The notes: a model not told the origin generated them from the letters alone. A stretch of DNA of 64,000 bases from Sphagnum compactum (GCA_965153455.1 OZ234498.1:7068001-7132000), one strand, 5' to 3'. Positions 38,086-51,253 are shown, counted from the first letter of the stretch. Made by a program: numbers and translations.

Positions 38086-39041
38086 GTCGCAGACTTCCCG
38101 TAGACACACACTCTAATAAGTAACTCACACACCCCTTTCCCACTCCCGCCTTCCTCCAGGCTTTTAGGCTTCCATCAAAAAACAACAAGACACCTCCTCT
38201 TTCTTGTCTTTTGCAAACAACTCTCCCACTCCCCTTGCAAACCAACGTCCCGACATATATATCCGAACCCAATTCCGAATGAGAGAGAATAACAACAACA
38301 ACAACAACGAGCAAGAGGCGGAATTTTTATTTTCCCAAGATCTCACTAGCGATTGCGGGGAAATTAAGAAGAGAAAACAAAGCGGCAAAACTGAGAAATT
38401 CGCCCAAAAAATAAAATAAAATCTACATCTACATCTACATCTACAGTCAAGAAGAAAGAAAGCAAGCTCAGGAGCACAAACAAACACACCCACCCACGGT
38501 CTTCAAAAGTCAACGTGAAGAAGGAACTGGGGGAGATGCAAACAAAACCGAACCACACTATACAACAACAACAACAACAACAACAACTTGCTCCCCAATT
38601 TTCGCCGCAACTTTCCTAATGCAAAAAGCAAGCAAACAAACAAACAAACAAAACTGGATAATTTTGATTAAGCATTTGATTTATAGACACTATATAACTT
38701 TCGTAGCAGGCTTCCTTTTTCTTCTTGGGAATATCCAAGAGCTCATGGGTCCCATGATTGCTTGACGCCTGCTTCGGACTGGACTTGTGCACTGAAATCC
38801 CGTCCAGTCTCTTCCAAGAGGAGGAGGAGGAGGAGGAGGAGGAGGTGCTGCTTCTGCTTCTGCCACAGGAAAGCTCGAATTTCCTGCGGCAACAGTGGAA
38901 CACGTGAGATAGTCGTCGCAGGAAAGACTACGAAGAACAATACTTTTGTACGTATTTGATACGCTTCTATTTTTAAACCCTAAAATTCATACGTGTGCAA
39001 TCTTGTGCCTTTCATTTACATACTCAAAGTAAGGCTTTTTT
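38086..39041 (-). other. Promoter/5' UTR zone of the SAM-PRXL2 gene
   Basis: The upstream flank of the gene on the minus strand, with many short repeats: ACATCT units (about 38420-38445), CAA units (38563-38586), CAAA units (about 38630-38652) and GAG units (38817-38845). The open frames across it are repeat-driven. No separate gene is supported. Confidence 0.45.
38255..38262 (-). promoter_or_regulatory. Possible TATA box of the SAM-PRXL2 gene
   Basis: On the minus strand GGATATATATGTCGG lies about 170 bases upstream of the ATG at 38085, a reasonable TATA position for a short 5' UTR. No transcript start is known, so this is a guess from sequence and spacing. Confidence 0.3.
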
Positions 39042-39240
39042 TGTTGTAGCCAAGGTGGTGATCATCCAGAAAAATAATTTAGCCAAATTTGGCTATACAT
39101 ATAATTTTATATTCTTGGCTACCTACTGGAACTTATCATAAAAAATATCTGGCGATTTCGATGGTGAGTTTCGTTCGGTCTTCATTTTTTTTCTTTTGGT
39201 GAAAATTCTTTGTATAATAGGCTAGGCCGAAATCATATTT
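39042..39240 (+). repeat. Dispersed repeat family 1, copy B
   Basis: Contains TAATTTAGCCAAATTTGGCT, TATATTCTTGGCTACC, CTACTGGAACTTAT and CCGAAATCAT, matching copy A near 15.5 kb in order. It sits about 1 kb upstream of the PRXL2 start. Confidence 0.65.
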
Positions 39241-39314
39241 TTCAGGTCGAAATTTGGCTAATATTTGGTAGTAAAAGTTCCGGCACTTTTAAGGGCTTCT
39301 TTTAAGGATTTTGT

Positions 39315-39435
39315 GATTTGTAGCCAAACTGACGATCGTCCATAAAATAATTTAGCCAAATTTAGGAAAAAAAAACAAAAAAAACAAAATCCTTCTATAT
39401 TCTTGGCAACCTTTCAAGAAGTTATTTATCATAAG
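39315..39435 (+). repeat. Dispersed repeat family 1, copy C
   Basis: Contains TGTAGCCAAACTGACGATCG, TAATTTAGCCAAATTTAG and TATATTCTTGGCAACC, close to copy B and about 270 bases after it, in the same orientation. Confidence 0.6.
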
Positions 39436-40260
39436 ACTATGATGATTTGGAATTTTTTTTAATACAAACAAATTAAACAATAATTTCATTATGATTTTTG
39501 TTGTTAAATCTTTGTGAAAGCCTTATTAAAGTTTTTAAAATAACATCAAATTAATTAAAAACAATCATATCTCAAAAATTATAATTTTACATTAAATTTT
39601 TAAATTTTTTAAAAAATTGACATGTTTTATTTTAACCAATTCTTGCATAGTTTCTCAAATCAAATTTTTAAGAATCTCATTTCAATAAGATTTTTAAAAA
39701 TTGAATCTAATTATTTGTATGTTTATCAAATAAATTTCATTTTAAAAGTAATCATATGAAAAAAAAATTACATTTCATAGTGATATGAAAAATCAATGGA
39801 TTTTTGTTGATTTTTTTTTTCCCCCTTGACACCCAACTGGTACCCACAATATACTTGTTGGGTATCAAAGAAAGAAAAGGTTAAAAAAAATGATGCAAGG
39901 CATTTCAAAAAAATGAAATGCTTTTTTCTTGTGAAACAAATGGGTGTTTTATTTTCCAAAATGCCTCACATGATCTTCCTCATTGTAAGTGCTCCTCCAA
40001 CTACACTAATAATGTCTTAAAAGGTTTTTATGGGTTGGGAAGTAGCCTTGGGTGAACATGTATTAAAGTTTTATTTTATTATTTTTTGGGGGATTAATTT
40101 TTTCAACTTGGTGAGGAAAAATGGGCTCAAAAAAAAATTAATGACATTTTGTCAAAAGGTGACTTTTTTTTCAAATTGATGAATTTTTTTTAATTAGTCA
40201 CCAAATTTTTCTTTAATTCAAATTTAAAAAAGTTAGATTCTATCCCAAGTTCCAACTGTA

Positions 40261-40370
40261 AGCCAAAAACGTTTTAAAATGCTATATTTTTATTCTTTTT
40301 GTACTTTCTTGTCAACCAAAGCTAGCTAAATCATCTTATGGATGATCACCACTTCAAGTACATTGCAAAA
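40261..40370 (-). repeat. Dispersed repeat family 1, copy D (inverted)
   Basis: Reverse complement of the family start: read on the minus strand it has GGTGATCATCCATAAGATGA, then TTTAGCTAGCTTTGG. With copies B and C it forms an inverted arrangement about 1 kb apart. Confidence 0.5.
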
Positions 40371-43300
40371 TTGAAAAAAAAAATCATGGACCCAAGTCTT
40401 CATGTTGTGAAAACAAATTTAAAAATAATTTTATAATAGGTCCAACAAGTCACCAAATTATAGAAGGAATCCCAAATTTTCTACTTCACCTATTGACCTC
40501 TAACCAAATTTGGGTAAGTTTTTTTTGTGCATGATTGCCAACCCAACTATTTCAAAAATTTGAAGAAAAAAAAACACTAACATCTACATTACTACACTAA
40601 AAACCTTAAATTCCATTTAAATTGCTTATAAATATTTATAAATATCCCATGTGTAGGCTAAATAAAGGTGTCTAAAGTTTAAGTCATAATTTAACATTTC
40701 TTGGGTTTAATAAGGTCACTCAAAGTCCTTGCTCCAAAAGGTGAAGGTACTGGGGTAGGGTTTAGGGTTCACCTTAACCTACAAGGAATCATTTTTTATT
40801 TTTTCAAGTTTTAGGTTTTAACTTAATTGACTTTTTATTTAATCCAAGTGCATTATCATGTCCTATGAATGATCTCCAACACACAAAATAAATTGGTGAT
40901 TAATATTTGTTTCGGGTATTTTGAATGGACCATGATTGGCACCTTCTAGGTTAAATAGGTGGCAATTAGGATTCACAAAATGTATAACAATTGGTTACAA
41001 CACATTCATTTATATGAAATTTGGGTTATGAATCATGTTTTAAATGAAAAATAATAATAACAAGTTTGTTCATAGTTTGATTATATTTGCGTGGTTAAAG
41101 TGGAGACTCAAGCAAGGAGAATGCTATGAGTATGAAATGGGTGAAAAGTATTGTGTGACATTGATGAAAATTAAGACCATATCAATGCAACTTATGTAGA
41201 AGATGTGATGAAAATGTTGTTACAAAGTTGAAAAACATAATATGTGTGATTGTAGTTTCCATCTTTGCACCAATCAAATTTTGACATTTGTTTTTAGAAA
41301 TGAGCAATCTACATCCTAAGTACATGCCACCATGAGGACTAGCAAGTCTCTTTTGAAGTTACAAAAAACCATATTGTTTAACAACCTTCAACCTCCAATG
41401 AGATATCAATCTTCTAGTTCTATTGCACTTGAATGTTTTCTCCTTATAATACTAGTTGCAATGAGTTACTTTCATGTCTTATTCATCAATTGACATGTAA
41501 GATGGCAACTAAAACAATTGTTGGCTTAATCTCAACAAACCAAAACAAGTTTTCAAATGAATTAAAAATCCCACTTCACCACATTTGATATGGAAATTAA
41601 CTACAATATCCCATCTCTAGAAACCAAATCTTTACAATGACAATGTATCAAACATTGAACATATATGTAGTAAATCAATAACATTGATCTCTAGTTAGAT
41701 TTCAATAAAAAAAACCAATCTACCTTAAGCAAATGACCCAAGGATTTCATCAAGGGGTTAAATCCCAATCCCTTAAGGATTCTCGCCAATTAGAGTGGAA
41801 GGAACATATGCATAAAACAACCACTTTATGTTTCCAATCTATTGTGATTGGCAAAATTGTTGCACCATCATTTTCCTTTTAACCCCAAAGCAACAACTTG
41901 CAATAAACCCAATCACTCCACCCAACCTTATTAAAATTCTACCAAAAAACAAAAACAAAAAACGAAAAATGTGATGGATGTGCAATGAATTTGTTAAAAG
42001 TGAAACAAACCTTGAGTTATTGGATTTCCAAACCCAAACTACTGTAAAATAGGGGCATACATAAAATATTCCAAAATTTGAAGAAAAAAAAACATTTATG
42101 CTTAGAAATGAAAGCGCAAAAATAGCAATCCCCATACATATTAGGACGACCATATGTCTAGCTAGTGGCCACCTACTACTTTCCATAATGTATTTTTTCC
42201 TTCTCCCACTCCCTAATTGATTTGTAGAAAGGAAATGTTTCAAACTTGGAAAATTTTCAAGCATACATTTTGACCACTAAGTCTAGATGGATAGTCAAAT
42301 GGTTACAAAGTTGAAATTCATGAAATTGATTGTGGAGAAAGTCCTTTCACCCTCCACATTATCGAAAACCATCACAATGGCTAATTCCACAAGCTTTAAG
42401 TACTTTGACAATTCAGCAGCTACAATGGCATTGGGGGCCATATGTCCCCACAATTATGTTATGAAGTTACAATCAAGTGGCAAGTGCAAGGCACCATGTG
42501 AATTTCTATTCATGGTCATAGGTTGTTGCTACAATGGCATTGGAAGCCAAACATCCCCACAGTTATGTATTGAGGTTACAATCAAGTGGCAAATGTAAGG
42601 CACCACGGGAATTGTTTTCATGGTTGTAACAAAAAAAGAAGTTTGCTTGTCAAACAAGATTGGATCCAATAAACTTGCAATCAAGGTACCACTTATAGAT
42701 ATTGCCCTAGGGTAGCAAAATTTTGCTTTAAAAACTACCAAGTCTAGGAAATATCACTATCACATCAACCACCTCCCAGTAATAGGGATAAATTATCCCA
42801 ATTGCACTCATCAAGTCATGGGTGTGGAAATCCCTTTCAAGTTCTATTATAAGCCCTCTACTATACTAGTACACTAGTCCTTTACAATTTGGACAACAAA
42901 TCCCCAATCTTCTTTAATGACCATAAACACAAGTCTAATATTGGGACATGTCTTATGCAACAAATGGCCATTCAATTGAAATGTAACATATTTACCCTAG
43001 GTCTATGGCTCCAAATACCACACCATGTGGAAAGCATCACAAGTGATTTACACCAAGTCTCAACATTTGAAACTAAAGGTGATCATACTTCTTTGGTAGG
43101 TCCACATACGTTGCATACAAATCAATAGTAGTGATAATGATACTTTTTTTAATAGAAAAACCACTTAGTCAATAATAGTATCAAGCTCCATAATGTTATA
43201 TATAACATTAAATATATATATTTGCATGTTGATTATAACATTGGTGTAAAATTCACCTACTTTCTATCTAGGTTTTGGTTGTTTATATTTCCTTCTCCCA

Positions 43301-43765
43301 TTATGTTTATGGAACACATCCAACTTGGCCACCAAAAGTTTATCCTTATGCTCAACTTATGTGTAAATTTTGCACTTCACATAGCACATTTGGCCATCTT
43401 CCCTTATCACTGGTTTAGCTAAAAGGAATTTGGCCACCTTAATATCTTGGATTTTTTTTTGGATTTGCCATGTAACCTTTTTTTTGGGGGGGAAGGTATG
43501 CAACATAGACCACAAACCCAATCTACTCAATTTCAATGCAAATATTGGTTGCACCTAATGTGAGGCCAAATCCAAAAGGATCAAACACCTTAACCAATTG
43601 GACCATATTTAACTATAAAACAATGAATCATAAATGAAATCCTTGCATTTATGGTGAATTATTTTTTTCTTTTTTTTCTTTTTTTTTCCTTTACACAATT
43701 TGCAATTCATTGTAGGATTTCCCATTTGAGTGAAATTTGCACCAAAAATTTTGATTGGTCTAAAG
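40371..43765. other. Intergenic, no gene recognised
   Basis: AT-rich DNA with short frames on both strands. No conserved domain, RNA gene or transposon terminus is recognised. The last five bases, TAAAG at 43761-43765, form the left side of the target duplication of the next LTR. Confidence 0.45.
42419..42632. repeat. Tandem duplication, period 109 bp
   Basis: Two copies begin GCTACAATGGCATTGG at 42419 and 42528, and both contain CCCCACA.TTATGT, GTTACAATCAAGTGGCAA and AAGGCACCA. The copies differ at several positions, so the duplication is not very recent. Confidence 0.85.
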
Positions 43766-44669
43766 TGTCATGACCCTAGCTTTGGGTTCGCAACCAAGGC
43801 AAAGGCTTGCAAAGGTGCGGGTTGAGAGTGAAGCCCAGGAGTCACATTTCATGCTCCCAGGAGTGTAGGAGAGTGTGAAAGAAAGAACCCACACATTCCA
43901 AGTGTGCTCCCACTTTGGGAGTTAGAGTCCTGATGGACTCCTAAATTTTTAGAGGGCAATTGCATGGGTCAAAACTCATTGAATTGAAGAGTTATTTATA
44001 CCATTCAAAATTTATTGAAACATACATGTCTAAAATGGGTTCGCATGTCCCATTTGAGTGCTTAAAACACAAGTTACGATTGAAAGAAATGCCAAGAGTC
44101 AAAGTGCCAATTTGACTCTCGACCATTAAAAGTTAAGAATCGCTCTGATTTACTTGCGTGCTACATTTTTTTGGAAAGCTTTCAACAAGGGTTACAACTT
44201 TGTTTTAAACCTCACTTCAATCAAAGGTCTACACAAAACGTTATGGGCCTTCAAAGTCGTGGGAGACCCAATTTTGGGAATTTTGGGACTTCCGACTTGG
44301 GAACCTCGGGACAAAATGACATTTGGGTGCAACCCCCGTGGCCAGGCACAGAGAATATTATAAGGGGAAAGGTGGTGGCTTTCCCCAAGTTTGGGCCGTG
44401 GTGAGTCTTATGAGTCCGTGTATGCCCGTGGCTCGTCCGTGCACCAAAAGCGCTCCAACTATGCATTATCCAACTTGTTGTTTGGTTTGTGCAAGCCCGT
44501 GTAAATAATTGACCCGCTTATCACTCGTCCTAATCCCCATCTCGGAGCTCCAGCACGCCCCTTTACCCCTGAAATGTTGTGAACTAAGGAGCGGCCCCCG
44601 ATTCCTTCTTCCATTGTTTTCACTTTCGAACTCGCATTTGAATCTTTCAAGGAGTGTGGGGGTGTGTCA
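43766..44669 (+). mobile_element. Solo LTR, copy 2 (904 bp)
   Basis: Begins TGTCATGACC and ends GGTGTGTCA. The flanks are TAAAG (43761-43765) and TAAAA (44670-44674), a target duplication with one mismatch. It is the inverted relative of the 902-bp LTR at 22807-23708. A TATA-like AGAATATTATAAGG near 44351-44364 may be the LTR promoter. No internal retrotransposon genes adjoin it. Confidence 0.83.
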
Positions 44670-45028
44670 TAAAAGGATAATTTATGATCACATAAATCAA
44701 TTGTTGCTAACATGAATCAAATTTTCACATCTTAAAATTGTGAATATTATTAGTGTTCAATATTGAAGGATTAATTGATAGGTATTGGAAAAATGCAAAA
44801 ACTTTCATTATGACAATTAATGCCAACAACTTTCATAGGAGAAAATTGTACACATGATCTTTTTTGAATTTTGACCCACACCAATTTCAAAATTTAACTA
44901 TGTAATACTTGCAAGGTGGATCCATATTTTAGTTAATGGAAGTAGGCCTAAAGGCTCAAAATGCAATATAAAATTACAGAGCGCCCCATGGCATCATTTC
45001 ATTTGAGTTTTTTTCATCCATTTTATTT

Positions 45029-45346
45029 TGTTGGGCCACATATTGAACACCTTTGGAGCTATTCTTATGCTTTGTTCTTCAAGGAGCTCTTTCTTTCAGC
45101 AACATTGCAACTTTGTAAGGCTTTCAATCTCTAAAATTATTTCTTTCTTTCTGCGAAGAACGCTTCTACCAATAATGCTTCTAGTATTGTTGGACCACAT
45201 ATTGAGCACCATTGGAGTTGTTCTTAGAGTTTTTTTTTCAAGGAGCTCATTCTTTCAGTAGTATTATGGCTTTACAAGGCCTTCAATCTCTATAATTGTT
45301 TATTTATTTTTGTAAGGAATGTTTTTGCCAACGATGCTCCCGGTAG
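45029..45346. repeat. Tandem duplication, period 159 bp
   Basis: Two copies start TGTTGGGCCACATATTGA at 45029 and TGTTGGACCACATATTGA at 45188. Shared blocks include TTCAAGGAGCTC, TTCTTTCAG and CTTTCAATCTCTA. It lies directly upstream of the SBP-box exon remnant. Confidence 0.85.
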
Positions 45347-45480
45347 CTACATCTTCGAGTGCATTAGACTACAACAATATTCTCTCTCTTTTCTACACAA
45401 GTTTGCCATGAAAGAAGATTAACAGACAAAAATTCTCAACTTTTCTATTCTTTTTCTTTTTCTTTTGTTGTTGCCGCAAG

Positions 45481-45771
45481 TTTCATGTGTTATCTAAGTT
45501 TGATGAAGGCAAACATAGCTATCAGAGAAGACTAGCAAATCACAACAAACGTCGCCAGGAGCTCCAACTTGACGCTCAAAACCCTATTACTCTCAATAGT
45601 CGAAGTTCATCTCCACTTATGCCTTTCACATGCATAAAGCAACAATTTTTCTTTCCCTTGAAGGTATACAAAATGCCTCTTGCAACTTTTGTAGTTCTCT
45701 TCTTGTTATTGTTTTTGTTCTTTCCTGAATGGGGCAAATCTCTCTTCTTGCCCTCCTTGGACTTCAAATGA
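45481..45771 (+). pseudogene. SBP-box (SPL) transcription factor exon remnant
   Basis: After a long pyrimidine tract and CGCAAG, the frame opens FHVLSKFDEGKHSYQRRL, then ANHNKRRQE. This is the second half of an SBP DNA-binding domain, starting exactly where SBP genes have their conserved intron (before the FHVL motif). The last zinc ligand, the Cys in the family's KRSC motif, is Tyr here, and the usual GHN is NHN; the basic nuclear-localisation cluster is partly kept. No exon with the first zinc finger is visible nearby upstream. The frame runs to a stop at 45769-45771, and the part after residue 35 is not SPL-like. Probably a dead gene copy or a captured exon. Confidence 0.75.
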
Positions 45772-47611
45772 GAATGTACAAGCACCACCCCAACAGCATT
45801 AGGTTGGTTCATCGATCATTTTCATGTTGGATTTCATTATTATTCTAAGCCTTGATTTTTCCACCGAACTTCAAGATTTTTTTCCTTGGCAGCAAGAGTT
45901 TCATGAATGTAAGTTTTGAGAGTTTTCATTTGCTACAACTTCAATCTATGCAAAAAAATCAAACTGTAATGTTTTCAGTTGGTCTTGTATGAAACAAAAC
46001 CCTTGGAAGCCTTGTGATTGCTTATGGGAATAAAAGGAACTTGGTGGTGTTTTTTGTTGTCTTGGGTCTTTTTTTTTTTTTCAGAAAGAGAAAGAAAGAG
46101 AGCTCAAGCTTCAACAAGAAGAACAAGAAGTATTGTCAAGATGACGATGATGGGTTTTGCGAAGGAAGAACAACAACAACAACAACCAAGGGGTGGTCCT
46201 CATGGGGGCAACAATAGGAGTTTTGCCAATTTCATCAAGAATGGTGAACTTGTAGCATCATTCAATCTTGTTCTATGCCTTGGATTTGGTCAGTCCTTTG
46301 TCCCTACAATTTTTTGCATTACAATTTTTTTTCCAAATCAGTGTCATGTGTTTCTTTGTTTGGCTTTTCTACGTCTTGCAAGTCTTAAAATTTCTTTAGA
46401 CATGCAACTTTTTTGTCAAATCCCTTGCTTGCTTGTTGATGCATGTATTCATGCAGTGGTAACAAGAAGAAGATTGTGCACAAGAAGAAAGCTTGGATTG
46501 TCAAATTCCTACAGAAAAATAAAATAAAATTATCACCATTTAATTAATGCATTAATATAAGGTTTTTTTAATATTATTTTTCATCTCTGATACTTACAAT
46601 ATGATTAGTCGTTGTTACTTTTTACATTCGTGTTAAAATAAAAACACGAACTATTACTGGCAACCATTTTCTATATTGACATAATTTTGCACTATTAATG
46701 TATAGAATATAAAATTTTAATGACCATACAGTTGTTTTTCCATGTAGTTTTTATAAAATTAACTCATGTATTCCCATCAGTAATAATTTAAACCTATCCA
46801 CAAATTCATTCCAATCGCCTTTTTGTGAACTTGATATTGGGGTATACGAATATGCATGTAGTGTCCATCCATACATACATTGATCTTTGAACAATTGTTT
46901 TGCCTCCTTTAATGGTAATGTAAGGTTTTCCCAAGGAACAAGATTATACCCTCTTATCATATTTCCATACCAATTTTGAGTCTACAATCAAAGTACTCTT
47001 TTAAACACATATTTCTTGCATGGTATTGTTCCATTTGAAGTAATAACTCAAAAAAATCTTAGACATAGTTAACACCTTCCAAGAACATTTCTCCTAATGT
47101 TCTACTAAGTTGATTAACATGGAAAACTCCTAAATTATTACATGTTATAAACAATACAAATCCCCAGCATGGTCGCCAAATGTTAGTGATGATTTTGAAG
47201 TAAATTGGCTGTGCATTGTTGCTGGGTTCTTGTCTACCAAACTACACACAATACCACGTACTTGAGTAGTAAATACATGTTATATGTTGCAACTACTATT
47301 AGTAAGCATTGTAAGAAAATGGAACATTCATACAGAAAACACCCTTGTGATCATGATAATAAGAATGTAATGTCTATTCACAAGTTTGAGTACATGAGTG
47401 TCATCATCCTAGGTTGCTTGGTAATGAGTACTCTTTGCCTTCCTTTATATCTTTATTTTTCCCCTCCCCTACCTCCTCAAACTTTCATATCGTTACGCCT
47501 ACATCGTTCTGGCAGGTCCTTACGTTTGGCAGGTAAATGTGTTGACAACCAAATTTGGTAGTTCCTACCAAATATCGACGACATGTTTCCCTAGTTCAGC
47601 TATAGCTAAGT
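45772..47611. other. No gene recognised
   Basis: AT-rich DNA between the SBP remnant and the Helitron remnant. The plus-strand frame at 46018-46527 (169 codons) starts with Phe and charged runs and has a hydrophobic end; I do not recognise it. The minus-strand frame at 46751-46960 (WENLTLPLKEAKQLF) is also unassigned. Confidence 0.35.
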
Positions 47612-48130
47612 TTGGCAAACGAACTGCCTAGTTTTGGTAGGGTACTTACTACGACTTCTACAACTACACATTATATTCCTAATAGGAATGTTGAACTCAT
47701 TCAATCTTGGGTGAACAATAAAAGATTCAATCATATGCAACAAGTTGCAGTGGGAGCATTGGTTATGCTAATTGAAAACATTGATTTAAAAGTTGGTGCT
47801 GCAAATGGAACCACTGGAATTGTAACAAAGTTGGAGTTCAATTTAGAAGATAATGTTTGCAGCATTTCCGTTGCACTCAATCCATTAAGATACGTGCAAA
47901 TAGTTCGAAAGAAATCAATTCAAAACAAATATGATTTTCAAGGACATTTTTACAAAACATCATTTCCTCTAATGTTAAGTTATGCAATTATAGGGCACAA
48001 ATCCCAAGGTGCAATGATACCATTCAAAGTTATGATACATATTCGTGAATCTTTTGCACGAGGATTAGTGTATGTAATGTTTTTTAGAGTCACAAGTCGA
48101 ATTTTTTTGAAAATTATTAACAATCTTTAA
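47612..48130 (+). mobile_element. Helitron Pif1-like helicase, C-terminal remnant
   Basis: The frame holds the typical end of a Helitron RepHel helicase: VGALVMLIENIDLKVGAANGTTG, split here as GALVML, NIDLKVGAANGTTGIV, LMLSYAIIGHKSQGA (helicase motif V-like, with HKSQG) and HIRESFARGLVYVM..RVTSR (motif VI region). The usual Ser in VMLSR is Phe. The Walker A part, the Rep endonuclease and the CTRR terminus are not seen, so it is a fragment, but about 145 codons remain open. The first residues before VELIQ are not family-like. Confidence 0.88.
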
Positions 48131-51100
48131 CCCTCAAACATACAACCTATTTTGTCATGCTTTTTAGAAAATGTGAACATTGTTATAAATTGAGATACTA
48201 ACACATGTATCATTGTAACTAACATGCACTATGTGTAATTCTTTTGATTAGTTTTACCAATCTCCATTCCACTCAATGCACAAATTGGGTGTATTTTTCT
48301 AGGTTCAAATCCTAGGTTGAGTTATACTTTAAAAAATTTAAAGATGTCATTTCTTATGAAAATACCACATATATACCAAATGTTATACTTACATTTTTAG
48401 TTTACATCTTTAATATATGAAATGTTTAATAAATATTGAGAGTTAATTACATTTGTCATTAAGACATATTTATAATCAGGTAAAAACATCTCGATAATTG
48501 ATACATAGGCAACCGGAATCTAATATGTTAACATTTAGTATGAAATGTTTTTACAAAATTAGCATCAAGGTTATATAATATTATGCACATTTATCATGTA
48601 TTCAAACTACATGCTTTTCATGTTGGCAACTTCTGGCCTTCTACAACTATTCGTCAATTTGATTTTTCTAAGAATATGAATTCCAAATTTAATAATTTTC
48701 CTTGTGTCATTATGACCTTGGTTTCATGAACCATTTGAACAAAACAAACAAACAACCTTCCTTCATGTATATAGATATTTTTGTAATTCATTTGAACTAT
48801 TATTTGAGCGATTGTTTCAAAGTTTAGATTTTTTTTTAAAAAAAATGAGTTGTACCCACATAATTAATAAAATCAGTAATAGGCACTGCACAAGTGTGGT
48901 TCCAAATTCCAATGAGTGTTAATTGGATTTTGGTGTTTCAATTTCCAAACCCAACCATAGTATTAAAACACATTACTTTTAGAATCATTACACACCTTAT
49001 GGGATTTTGGTTTTTTATAAAAATGTGAATTGAGATGCCCTTCACTCACTTTGCATTGTTTACTATATTTATTGAACATCAATTTAGGAGGGTTTTCAAA
49101 CAAAATTTTGTTTGTTCTTTCTTGGCTATGACCATGCATTGCACCTCCAATTTATTTGGTAAAAAAAAGAAAAAAATGAACCCAACAATTAAAAGGGGAA
49201 AAATGCTAATACCCTTCATAAAATTGGGCGTTAGGCCTACTTCCACTCTAGGTCCCAAAAGGGACCAACTACTTGACAAAATGTTCTAGTGGAAAGGACA
49301 AAATTTTAGCTACATCAACTCAACACCAAATTATTCTCTATGAGGATGAATAAATTTTATGTAAAATATTCATAATCAAGTTGGTCCGATCATCAACCAA
49401 AACAACATTGATCATAGTTATAATTGTGCAAAAGCCAAATTTCAAGCAATAATTGAATAGGTACCAAAATGTTTCATGAAACCAAGTGTCTCAAGAGTGG
49501 AAGCCCCCTTCTCTAGGCAAATCATCCTTCTATTCTTGTTTTAACTATGCCTTATTGAATGTAATATCTATTACTTCTGAAACCTTTCTCAAACCTACAA
49601 TAATATGCCCAAGTGTTTACAAAAGCTATAGAAAAAAAACCCCAGAAAAACAATGATTTTTCACATGTGTCTTTACTCTTTACCAACATACAAGAGGAAT
49701 TCTATGGCAATTCAAAAAAAGTTTTAGCAACAGAAAACCCAAATACCAATTCTCCTAAAGCAAGTCAACCATCTCACTTTCCTCAAGACAGGGAAAATAC
49801 TACAAACAATGACAATTAAAAACCCTCAATCTTAGAAACCAGGAACCTAAATCTTATAAAGAAATCAGCTCAACTTGAATTCAAGTTTGTGATACTTAAA
49901 CCTAGGTGTGATATAGTATACTGTACACGCAGAAGCTTACTCCTAATCCTCATTGCAAAGATGCAATCAATAGAGAGATAATATCCATTCACGAAAAACC
50001 AAACCAACTAAACCTTAGTATATGGCATTCTTGAAATGTGGAATGTCGTGAAAGATTGCAGAATCTTCATTATGGATTAAGTGCATCAATCCTTATGATT
50101 ATTGTCACTCGTTTTGAAATCAGTTTTTAAATGTTCCCCATATTAGGTCTTGCTAGATTTGATTTCCAAATGTGATGTATTGCATTTCACATAGGCATGA
50201 TGATGTAATGCATATATGAATTCTTCAGATAAAGACAACTCACTAGTTCCTGAATGGTTTATCCTTAGGAAAGAAGTTGGTGTAAAGCCCATTATCTCAG
50301 TTTCTTGGGCTGTCAACTGAAAGGCAGCATTTAAAGCAACCCATGGAAAGGCAAAATTGGAAATTTTAAATCAATCAATCAACCAATCATGGAAACTATA
50401 ATTCACAAGGTTCTAAAATGTCTCCAGACCACAATGAATTATGGGTAGCATATATATGAAAGTAGCGACTTGGCACAATTCCCAAATTTGTTACCAAGTG
50501 TTTTAGAATCTCTTTCAAGCAACATTTACCCCAAAAATCAATCCAGATGGATACTTTGTAATGCCACTATGATAAACATGTCACAGATTGTGCAAATACA
50601 AACTGGATCCTTCACCTACTTCAATGCCCATGGGACGATGAATTTCAGTTCACTGTAACTCCATCTTGTGAATCGAGAGCAAATTGTTCAGCTTAACACT
50701 AACAATCTTACAGCTTGCTAACACAGTAAGGACTTGCTAACAGTTAAGGAATGCCTAGTCATGTTGTGACTGAAGACTACCTAGTGATGTTGTGACATTG
50801 TCTCCTTTGCTGGCACATGGAAGGAAATCAGAAATGAGCAGGTAAGGTGCCTGGTTTGACAATCTCCAAGCACACCTGCAAGAACTTGATGGGCAGATCC
50901 AGGATGGTCTTCCATTTTAGGTTGAACTTGTTCCAGATCTGCAAGCCTCTTTTGAGGAATGAATCCAAAAATTCACCCAGTATGATAGCTTAAGGTGGGA
51001 TACTCACAATCACTACATGGTTCAGATCCCCAATTTGTTGTTCTCCAAATGAAAAAGCCAAGTGAAACAGGTGACTTAACCGAGCAAACACTCTTCAAGT

Positions 51101-51253
51101 TGAGTGAATATGGTGTTCATTCAAAAAAGAGTTGGAGCCCGACCTCATGAAGTATACTATGTTGGGAGTTTGATCAGGTTGTTCAAATTCTGGGCTTCTG
51201 GTGACACAGAGGGACAACTCAACATGTGTATGGACACAGCTGAGAGGAGATAG
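48131..51253. other. Intergenic and 3' flank of the CNGC4-like gene
   Basis: AT-rich to about 50.4 kb with no recognised gene, then moderate GC where the 3' UTR of the minus-strand channel gene probably lies. No polyadenylation signal could be chosen with confidence. Confidence 0.4.
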
